A stretch of 64,000 bases of DNA, taken from positions 7,362,740 through 7,426,739 of the forward strand of contig NC_132901.1 in the NCBI RefSeq assembly GCF_030463535.1, read 5' to 3'. This stretch comes from Salminus brasiliensis (lineage: Eukaryota > Chordata > Actinopteri > Characiformes > Bryconidae). A program made the translations under genes and the position numbers. Positions 54,716-64,000 of the stretch are shown in pieces (within the stretch, counting starts at the first letter, position 1; the number at the start of each line of letters is the position of its first letter). The notes under the pieces were generated by a model that saw nothing but the letters and a program-made list of their open reading frames with translations, searched no databases and was not told where the DNA came from.

Positions 54716-56789
54716 AGTTTGGTCTTTCTAAAAAAAATTATTTGTCTGGCATGGTGAACTCAGTTAGTAGGCTAACATTAGCCAACTACTATAATCATGA
54801 CTTATAATCATGAAAACATTGTGACCCTTTTGTAACACAGTAGAAACAAACATTGTAGCTTCATGGCAAGCTAATGTTAGCGAATCCTACAAGCCACAGA
54901 AAAACAGTATGAACGCAATTAATGCTGCATATGACTTTACAGGTAGCAGCAAAATAATGTTTAAGTAAATTTAACAAATACGTTTACTTACCTGTTTCTG
55001 TTAGTCATTAGTCTGTGCCACTGCCAGCAGAGAAGCTGTTTATCTCTCTCTGTTTAATCGGCTTCATTAGGTGCTGTTAATTAAAAAATGTCCCAATGAC
55101 TACCTGTACAAATAGACCCTACCAGGAAAGTTTTTAAGCAATAAAATACACATGTAGTCCATATATGGAAACTAATCTGCACAAACTGTCACTGTTTCTC
55201 TGATGGTAGAGAACAGGGCTAGATACTGATAACACCTGGATGCAATAAGGAGAAGGTGGAAGACAGGAGGAGACACAGAACACAAGGACAAGCAGATGGC
55301 CAGGTAACGTAAACACAGACACAAAAACTGCAGACATGAGGACAAGACGGAGCTATTACTTGGTTGCAGGCCTTCCCAGACAATAGATTGCCTAGCTCAC
55401 AAACTGGAACCAGGGCACCCACAAGGTTAACTGACCTACATAATGACATGCACCATTGGAATCACCTTTCCAATTTCTTTTGTGTGTGGGCAGTCTTTGG
55501 GAAGATGCTATTCTAGCAGTCCATGTCACCCATACCTAAATCTATCTAGGCCCATTCAGTTTATCATAGTTTGACACACCCCATTTATGCTGCACTTCTT
55601 AGAAGTGTTTTAGCTCCAAGTGCTTTTGAATGAGCTATAATTCTGGGAGGCCAATTAGAAAAGAGCTCATTTATCTTATATCAGTTTGAGAATCAATTTG
55701 AGAATATGTAAATATAAAATACAAGAAAGATGTAGGATATGAGCCTTTTAAAGCTGAGATTCTGTATGTTGCTATTTTCCCTTGCCAAATCATCAATTGT
55801 GTACAAATCACACTGTATCAAAAGTGAAGTGGTGAAATCCGAAGAGGCTGTATGGTGCTACTGTGTTGTACTGATCTGTGTAGGACTGCACTGTATTCTG
55901 ATCCAATGTAGCTAATAATAGACACATGGAGAACAGCACAGCTGAACTGAAGTGGGTGATTGTGCTAAAGACTGCTGTTTGAAAGCTAATATTGAAAAAA
56001 CAAACAAACACACACGCCTAATTAAAATTGCAAATGCAAGGATATCAGTATGATTACTGCTTCATAGTACCCATGAGGCCCTTTAGCTCAGAAAAGTAGC
56101 TAAGTTTGAGGACAAAACATGTGTTCTGTTCTTTGTAGCAGCTTGAATGATTACAGTCATGGAAGGCTGACTTGATTCGCTAGGCAGTGGGGAGAGGGAT
56201 CTGAATGGTGTTTAAATCAGGGGATTGTTGCAGATGCAGTCTTATTATTCTGAGAGAAACATGAGCCCAACTTGGGGGGGTCTCCGTCTGTGCATTAGAT
56301 CACAGCTCTTTGTGTGTAGAAGAGAGAAAGGGCAACACATACTCTCACATGAATAGGAAGGGAATGTGAGTGAATAAGCTGATTATTTCAGGTACTGTAT
56401 GTAAGATCTGTATTCTTTATGTACAGGAAAATTCCCAGTGTTAAATAACCCACAGTGTGACACCTGTGATGTTCATTTAGGTGCAAGTTGGGCACAAGGA
56501 TTTAAGTGTAAGCAGTCTAAATAACACATGTTAAATCCAAACACAGTGTTCATTCAACACTCAGCATTACCATATAGTTCACCACTGTGGATAATAATTT
56601 AACACCATGGCCAAAGCAGAATGCTTCCATACATACGGAGTAAAAGAACATATACTCTTGGGCTAAATGTGAAAACATCTTGATCACATCCAAATGATCA
56701 CTTGTCTAGGAGATTTTAATCAAATCAGTTTTCAGCAGGTCTAGCAAGTGAATGGTCTTGGCCATCTCCTTGGAGCCACCACAGTCACC

Positions 56790-57265
56790 ACAATGGTAAT
56801 GCTTTTATTACACCTGTACACCTACTTGTTCATGCAATAAATTAATTAGCCAGTCTTGTACCCAGCATAAAATGCTGCAGATGCAAGCCAGCAGCTTCAG
56901 GTAATGTTCACAACAATCATCAGAATGGTGATTTTGAGCATGTCATGATAGTTAGTGCCAGATGGGCCTTTCTGAGTGTTTCTGCTGATTTTCATGAAGA
57001 GTTTACTTAGAGTGGGGCAGTAAAGAAACAACATCCAATGAGTGGCAGTTCTGCAGACGGAGGCACCTTGTTGATGAGACCAACAGAGAATGGCCAGGCT
57101 GGTTTGAGCTGGCTGGACAGTTAAGGAATGGAAAAATGTAGCTTGGTCTGATGTATATCTTATGGTCAGAATTTGGTACCAACAGCATTAATCTATAGAC
57201 AATCTGCATTGTGTCAACAGTCCCTGTTGGTGGAGGTGGTGTAATTTTTTTTATTATTATTTTCA
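56790..57265 (+). mobile_element. Tc1-like relic, copy 2 of the same family
   Basis: AGTGCCAGATGGGCCTTTCT, GAGAATGGCCAGGCTGGTTT, TGGTGGAGGTGGTGTAAT: same gene order as 53990-54715 but a different internal part survives. No open frame. Confidence 0.65.
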
Positions 57266-58017
57266 TGATTTGTTTTTAAAGCAGTGCAGCTGTACAAGGG
57301 GGTTGGGTTGGAACTGATATTGGCCATGTTATCAAGCTAGACTTATACCAGAGAATGGTCAGAGAGTGGTGCTTTTATACCACTTAACATGGCCAATGAA
57401 TCACCTACTTTAACAGCAAGGTGAAACATATGATTGACAGATTTGTCTTGCTGTTAAAGGCTCATTTTACTTTACAATGTCATGGCAGCTGTTGGCTGTG
57501 TTCTGATGCCGACTACAATTTAGCAGGAAAAACAAAAGTTTGTTTATAGTTTAAATGAGAAATATGTATTAAATGAGTAACCATGGATGTGTGGACAGCT
57601 AATAAAAATGCAACTGGCAAAAATCTTAGCTTGCTCACAAATAGTAGTATACTAGCTATTGTAGTACAGTAGTGTGTAGTCTTGGGGTGTGTCCCAATTG
57701 CGCACTACACACTTGTGTACACATGTATACTACTTATACTGTCTACTAATCTTAATACTGTGGGTTTGACAGGTTAGTAAGTTAGGTTTCTGTTTCTCGT
57801 TGAATTTTGGGACAACAATGTCCATCGAAACCATACTCAAAACCGGCCAGTCCTAAGTATGCCTTGTGGAGACTTGAGTATACACACCTGTGCCATTTTT
57901 ATCTATACTACATATTCAAAAACTGGGATACAGTAAGTGGGACGCGCCATAGTATTGCTTTGTGTACTTTGTGAAAAAATAAAGTGGTGTAGACTACTTA
58001 CGCATGCGCGAACACAG

Positions 58018-58048
<31 letters not shown>

Positions 58049-58059
58049 CTACGGTCTCG

Positions 58060-58414
58060 CGCACGCGCTCACGGTCTCGCGCGCTCCAGGAGGAGCGGCT
58101 GTGGATTCTCCGCGAACGAGAGAAGCCCGAGGCAGAGAAGGGAGCCTGGGAAGATAACGAGAGATGTTTCCTTCGAAAACGACACACGCCTAAATTCCCA
58201 TCGCAACGTTTTTTTCCCTTCTTTCTGTTTTAATCGTTAATCGTCGTTTTAATGTCGAAGTCATCAGAAGACAGCGAAGGCATCTGATTTGAGTTTTTTC
58301 TTCCCCTGAGGTTGTTCTCCCTCGCTTCGTTTTCGTTATTGATTCCTTTATATTTTTTTCATTTTACTTTTATTTTGCTTTTTGAAGCCATTCGTATTTA
58401 AGGGCCGCGTCGCG
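58060..58414 (+). promoter_or_regulatory. prom1: CpG-rich prom1 promoter and 5'UTR
   Basis: CpG density rises from ~58000 (GCATGCGCGAAC, TCTCGCGCACGCGCTC repeated as TCTCGCGCGCTCC) and continues into exon 1. An upstream ATG at 58252 opens a 12-codon uORF (stop TGA 58285-58287). No TATA box in a clear position. Confidence 0.55.
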
Positions 58415-58691
58415 ATGGTGTGGAAAGCGCGGCTCGCGCTGCTGCTGCTTTATTGCGGTGGCTCGTGCAGTTGGGCGCGCGAGCAGCAACGGCGGCAGCA
58501 ACCTGCTTCCACCGAAGCACCTGCGCGCGCGGACACGCACCGGGCGCACACGGCTGAAGTGCTGGACTTCGGCTACGTCCCGTCCGTTGTGTACGAGACG
58601 CACGCGTACTACGAGCCGGGAGCCATCGGCCTCCTCTTCCACATGGTGCACGCGTTCCTCTACGCCGTGCAACCCAACCCTTTCCCCAAAG
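58415..58691 (+). CDS. prom1: Prominin-1 (CD133-like), first coding exon, partial gene
   Basis: Encodes residues 1-92 plus one base; donor G|GTGAGC. The later exons lie beyond the window. Residues ~1-21 form a signal peptide (basic start, ALLLLYCGG core). A poorly conserved Arg/Gln/Ala-rich stretch follows, then the prominin signature of the extracellular N-terminus, YEPGAIGLLFHMVHAFLYAV, ending QPNPFPK. Prominins are five-span cholesterol-binding glycoproteins of plasma-membrane protrusions, and PROM1 is needed for photoreceptor disc formation. ATG 58415 is the only in-frame start (G at -3 and +4). Position directly after tapt1 supports prom1 over prom2. The teleost a/b copy is undecided. 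Confidence 0.9.
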
Positions 58692-58729
58692 GTGAGCATT
58701 TTGGCTTTCATTGCGCCTGGAGCTAGTGT

Positions 58730-59215
58730 GCACCCGGAGTTTCGGTGCGCATGCAGTCAGTATACACTCAATACTGCGTTGCGCGTGGAGCTGATGTATA
58801 GTTTCGTGTACAGACAATGTCAATTTCAGCTTTTGCGCGTGCAATCTGTGAGAATTGACGTTTGCACAACGCACAACGTCCCCATTTCAGTGTCTTGTGT
58901 GCATACAGTCAGTGTGCATCCCAGCTTTCAGTGTGCGTGCAGCGAATGGACATTTCTGTGTCCGCTCAGTATGCATTACAGCTGCAACTGCGCGTGCAGC
59001 CAGTGTGCATTTTGGTTGGCAGTGCACATGCAGAAAGTAAACGTTTACACTCGAAAGCGTGCAGCTTGTGCATATTAGGGTTTAGTGTTCATGCAGTCCG
59101 AATTGCAGTTGTTTGTGTGCATGCGTTTACTTTGCATCCTAGCTTTTATGTGCCTGTGCGACTAGTGAGAATTTCAGCGCGTGTGAAGACTGTATTCCAG
59201 CTTTCAGTCTGCATC
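58730..59215 (+). repeat. Degenerate ~32-nt minisatellite
   Basis: About 15 units with a core like GTGTGCATGCAGTCAGTGTG followed by CATTCCAGCTTTCA. Unit starts fall near 58746, 58779, 58805, 58832, 58897, 58931, 58957, 58988, 59020, 59053, 59082, 59113, 59148 and 59177. The array starts ~40 nt after the exon 1 donor and stays CpG-containing. Confidence 0.75.
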
Positions 59216-62200
59216 ATCCCTTTGGAAGCTCTATGTACAATTGGGTGGAGATGTGGCGGGGTGCATGGTGTAGTTGGAGTTGTTAAAAATTGTTGAAAAT
59301 AGTTCTGAAGGCGATTAAGGATGCTCCTAGAGGCTGCTTTGTGTTTTTGACTTAGATGTTCAGCTTTTTACAATAGACCATTGTTCCCCATCAGCAGTGC
59401 TGTAGTTCCCCTGCACGGCAATTTTGTGTGTAGTCTACAGCACTAAGCTACAGCGCAGTAATAAACATGCAGTATTTCTAGGAACATGGCATGTAGGTTA
59501 GGTTAGTGTAGATTTGTTTACAGATGAAAACAGTGCAAGTGTGAACTTACACTTGGTGGCTACCTTAACATAGTATCCAATAATAGAGTTTAAGTATAAG
59601 GATAGCTGTATAATAGAAGAGCATTGTCTTTTTTATATAAACCAGAATAATACTGAGGTTGTTGACATAATAAAAGGTAAATGACAAAAGTGTCAGCAAG
59701 AGTGAGCAGATCACTAATGGTGAAAGAACAGACATGAACAAACACGAGTTAGTTTTTTTTGACACAAGAGTTGTTTTCTGTCAGTTGCTGTCAGGTTGTG
59801 AAAAGTTGTTTATGTGAAGCCAGACTGTTGGGATATGTACGGAGAATGGAGTGTGTGTGTGTGTGTGTGTGTGTGTTTAGGGGAGAATAGGATTGCAGTG
59901 GTAAGTCCCTGCTGCCTAATCAATTAGCCGATCTGCCTGATTAGGCGGGCTCTCTGAGTCACCTGCCCAATCAGGTAAGCTGATAATCTGAATGCCATAT
60001 GCTGCCAATGCAACGCCTGCTCCTCACCTACACACAACATTTGTGCAAACAACTTACAACACATACATCCAGCCCATGTGTGTGAGCAAGTCTTCAGCTT
60101 TGTCAGAAATGAATGATTTACATTGATTTGATTAAATGATCTGGTTATTTTTCAAAGAGAAACCTGCTACAGGTCTACTGATGATCACACACAGCATTAA
60201 CAAAACCTATTTATATCTAGGCAAGTAACCACAACATATGAAAGCATAGTGAGAGCTTATCAAACCAAAGCTGCTCGTTGTAAATAAGTCTGACACAAAG
60301 CATTTGGTTAAATCTGATAATATAATGTAGCACTAGGCCTATACATTTTAGAGTTGTGATGCTCCACTGACTTATTAGGAGAACAATAATAATAAGGAAT
60401 AAGACTATTAAGGAGAGTGGCATCTATCAAAAAATTACTCTGCATAACACTTCATATTTGTGTAAAATCCTGTAATATTACTCTACCGCCTCAGTCCACA
60501 TGCTTCTTTCACTTTCATTGATGGTACTGTATCTCTCAGCTTGTCCAGAAAAACATGTTCTTTAAGACTTAAAATACTTCCAGACCAAATGGGGGACTCT
60601 GTGGGGGGGATCTGCCACTTTTGAACAGTGTTCCTGGTCTGGCTAAACTGGCAGAGATAGCTATTTGGACCTCATAGTGTACGTTAACAGCAACAGATTC
60701 CAACACACACCTAGCCATTGGACAGTTGAACAGTCTTGAATTTTATGTACATGGCCTAAATCTAAACTTCAAAAAGTGTATGTTGAAAAATGTATTATAG
60801 AAAGTATGCTTTACCATATTCAAAATGACAATTTCATTAGCAAATTGCTTCCTCATGTTTAGTTAGTCATTTTTTATAATGGATACAAATAAACCATCCA
60901 TTAAACTGAATAATGCAACCACTGCAATCCTAAAAAGAGGCTTTGGGGTGCTGAGACTTTTTAAAAGTGTGTTGTTTAAGTCATTTTGTTTGCCAGTGCT
61001 GTTACAAAGCTCTCCAATTATTTTGGACCCTGTAGGCTTTAAATAGCTTCTTACAAATAGTACTCAGAAGCTAAACATGGCTAGTAAGCTGCACTTAGCA
61101 TTTAAATATAGATAGATTTCTCTTATGCTTGCTCATCTCTTATATTATGCTCATCAGTAGTCAGTGTCAAATCTGACAATCAAATGTCAGTAGTAGTATC
61201 TGAAGTATGTTAAGTAAAGACTTGCTTATATGGTTTCTGACACTGTATGGCTTACTTTTATTTAAGGCTGGGAAGTGCCAGATCCCCCGCAGTACAATAT
61301 TATCACAAAGCTTGAGCCATGCTATGATCTGAGATTTGAAGATATGCTTATTTTTTGGGCGATAATCATGATATGTGATATATTTTATTGTTAATTAATG
61401 TTAATATATTTTATAATTTACTGCTTGTTGTTTACTGAATTTCGTTCTTTCTTTCTCTGTAATGCTAATGTAACCTTATCGCCACATTTGTAAGTGTTTT
61501 AAGTGTTTATGGTAGATATGTACATGAAAAATATCAGATATTGGCATGGTCCCACATATCAAAATATTCTCAAAATATTCCTTATATATGAAACTCACTC
61601 TGGATACATACATCAAGTAGATGAAGTACACTTTACACAATCAAAACAGTGATATGCACACACAGATGTGTGTGGGTTGCATCCTGAACAGTTATCTGTT
61701 ATGTAATAGCAGTGCATTATTTTATTCTAGCTGGGTGATCAGTGATATTAACATAGGTTTATCTGAGCTGAGTCAGAGGGAGTGCTCCAGGCCTAGATGC
61801 TCCTTATATACAATACATTAATTCTGGATCGCCTTTATGTTAATACAGGTGGATACCTATACAGTGGATTGGATCTATATAGTGGATTCAATGTATGCGG
61901 CGGTTTTCATCTATATAGACAATTTTGTATTCAGATTAAAGGAGCAGTTCACTGCACAGCTACAGTGTTAGGTGGCTTTCAGCCTGAATTGCTTCTGTTC
62001 TTTTTTTTTCTTTTATAGGCCTGTTCCATTACTCTCATCTAGTCCTCTGATTTTCCCAGAGGTATTCCACAAATGAGCCTAAATATTGCAGTGTACAAAC
62101 AATGCAGTACACACTAACCCTAACCAATGTTAGTTATGTGTTACTGAATAAAAAACACTTTTTATCATGGTGACATTACAGACTATATGAAAGACTCAGC

Positions 62201-63096
62201 TATTATCTTTTAGCTTAGTAAGGGCACCAACCTGCTTGCTGCACTTGTGTTTCCTCTTGCACTGCCTATGGTGCCTTCTTTCTCAGTCAGCTACATCAGA
62301 CAATCAAGCAGTCTTTAGACCTGGTCCTTACATCAAGTTTTTTTCTGCTGTTACTGGCAGCTTGAATGACATGTAATATTGACCAATTTCCAGAAGTGTT
62401 AGAATGTTTTTATGTGTTCGGTTATATAGAATATTTATTTATTGTTCAGTTCAGTTCAGTTCCAAACTAGATGCTGGATGAGTCATATAAATAATACTAG
62501 ACCTCTGTTGTGAGAGCTTTGGAGTCATGGAAAGCAATGAAAATAAGGCTCAATGAAATCTCGTTGGTGTCACTCAATCATTTTCATTCTTATTCTCTAA
62601 CCACCTCCACACAGCCTGCAACTGTTTTATTTTACTAGTTAACATTCTATATGATTTTGGTTGGTTTATTTAACTTTCTTTTACAGTTCTTTTCTTTGCG
62701 TTTTGTCTTAACAATTATTTTAGTTTTGCTTAACTATAGTGTTTGGCTTTATTTCCCCCTTTATTCATTTATTTATTATGTTTTTTCTCTTTAATATTTA
62801 ACAGTTTTACTATTTTATTTTATTTTAACTATTTTACCGTAATTGTTACATATCTTATCTGTTTTATATTGAACAAAAAATCTTTTCATTTTCAATCAGT
62901 ATTTTATTTATCACTTCAGCTTCACTGTTTACATAGTCTACAGAGTTTGAATAAAGATTGACCGATTGATAGAAAAACACTACATTTAGTATAAATGTTA
63001 TTCATATTTATTTACATATAAGAGTTTTACTGTGAAAATGAACGCTTACTTTCTAGATTTGTAGCTTTTAAATTCTAATGATCACAGGTGATCATG

Positions 63097-63152
<56 letters not shown>

Positions 63153-63170
63153 TATAAATATATATATATG
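63097..63170 (+). repeat. (AT)n microsatellite
   Basis: Long TA tract with a few interruptions. Confidence 0.95.
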
Positions 63171-63644
63171 ATATGATAAATATATACAACCAGTAAATAT
63201 TTCAGTGTATTTAGTATATGTTTAAGTGAACATATGTACATCTACAGAGAACACACATCTGCACAATTACTGTGATTTTAAATGTATGTTTCCTTTGGAG
63301 GATCTGTAACTTATTTTCACTTAGAAAATCAACAAAATATGTGACTTGAACAGGGCTACCCAAACATTTGCATATAACTGTGTGTAGAAGGTCATGGCCA
63401 CTGCAGAGTAAACTACTGTTATGTGTGGGTGGGTGTGTGTTTCAATCAACTCTATCCTCAAAAGAAACGTTGCTTTTCCTTAGTAACTGAAGCAAAGCTT
63501 CTTTCAAGCACCATACTGTGAGAGAAAGCAAAAGAAAAAGAGAGAGAGACGGGGATCAGAGGGGAAAGGTGAAGTAAGGCTGAATTAGTGAGAGAAAATG
63601 GAGTGGGGAGGAAGGTAGAAAAGGAGGATTGGGGATTATAGATG

Positions 63645-63689
<45 letters not shown>

Positions 63690-63829
63690 AAACTGACAAT
63701 GAAAGAGCGAGAAACAAACAGAAAAGAGGGATCACGAAACTGCCCAGTAGCAAGACCCTTTAAAGAGGATTAACCATATGCCACTCCATACAGTTCATTC
63801 TGTCTCATTCACAGACATGCACACAACGC

Positions 63830-63833
<4 letters not shown>

Positions 63834-63889
<56 letters not shown>

Positions 63890-63921
63890 ACACACACACA
63901 CACACATACACACACACACAC
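63834..63921 (+). repeat. (CA)n microsatellite block
   Basis: About 85 nt of CA with GACA and TACA interruptions, ending in a short TA run. (GA)n lies shortly upstream at 63648-63686. Confidence 0.95.
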
Positions 63922-64000
63922 ATATATATTAATATCTGTTAATATCTGTATAAAGCAGATTAGATCACTATTAAAGATTAGTGAATCCATTCCAGAAGCA

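Larger units (their letters stand above)
53011..58080. other. tapt1-prom1 intergenic region
   Basis: Dominated by Tc1 relics (53165-53560, 53990-54715, 56790-57265). The rest is AT-rich, with a (CA)n at 58018-58046 just before the prom1 CpG-rich region. No gene was recognised. Confidence 0.6.
58692..64000 (+). other. prom1 intron 1 (incomplete)
   Basis: No second prominin exon was recognised to the window edge. Holds a ~32-nt degenerate tandem repeat (58730-59215), (GT)n at 59851-59876, a small inverted repeat (59936-59975), (AT)n at 63097-63170, (GA)n at 63648-63686 and a (CA)n block at 63834-63921. Confidence 0.6.

Noticed and set aside
58458-59078. 206-codon open frame overlapping prom1 exon 1 and intron 1
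   Set aside because: Wrong frame in the exon, no family resemblance. It stays open because the ~32-nt repeat and CpG-rich sequence contain few stops.
62008-62045. Candidate prom1 exon 2 after a T-rich tract ending TTTTATAG
   Set aside because: The following sequence has no prominin-like translation and hits a stop within a few codons in the needed phase.

Overview
The window is vertebrate nuclear DNA, almost certainly from a teleost fish. Its genes are split into many short exons with GT/AG introns. Long dinucleotide microsatellites are abundant, tRNA-derived SINEs occur, and there are many relics of Tc1/mariner transposons with teleost-type inverted repeats. Nothing looks bacterial: there are no operons, no CRISPR array and no stand-alone intact ORF of any length that is not an exon or repeat. 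The repeat types would fit an otophysan (characin or catfish-like) genome, but I cannot fix the species.

Three protein-coding genes lie head to tail on the + strand: ldb2 (LIM-domain-binding cofactor, 8 coding exons, 825-23715, 367 codons), tapt1 (transmembrane anterior posterior transformation 1, 14 coding exons, 26413-47741, 567 codons) and the first coding exon of prom1 (prominin-1, 58415-58691), which runs off the right edge. I could join every exon of the first two genes in frame with matching phases. LDB2-TAPT1-PROM1 is also the order and relative orientation on human chromosome 4p15.32, so this is an ancient conserved block. The three proteins (a nuclear transcription cofactor, an ER/ciliary-base multispan protein and a membrane-protrusion glycoprotein) do not form a pathway. 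Their link is synteny.

Layout: 1-824 upstream sequence and CpG-rich ldb2 promoter/5'UTR; 825-24410 ldb2, whose large introns 2-4 carry most of the transposons; 24411-26412 short intergenic stretch and tapt1 promoter; 26413-47741 tapt1, with a long first intron and a long ninth intron; 47742-58080 tapt1 3'UTR plus transposon-rich intergenic DNA; 58081-58691 CpG-rich prom1 promoter and exon 1; 58692-64000 prom1 intron 1, which opens with a degenerate ~32-nt tandem repeat.

The mobile fraction is dominated by decayed Tc1-like elements from at least seven families. Two are near full length with Sleeping-Beauty-style IR/DR ends. There are also three copies of one tRNA-derived SINE (one nested in a Tc1 relic), a small hAT MITE with an 8-bp target duplication, and other dispersed fragments. 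I found no new multi-gene system. The most interesting signals are splice sites built on UG repeats (especially tapt1 exon 4), a juxtaposed acceptor/donor motif at tapt1 exon 14, the prom1 intron-1 minisatellite, a homeodomain/octamer motif cluster in ldb2 intron 7, and a DD35E Tc1-like element.
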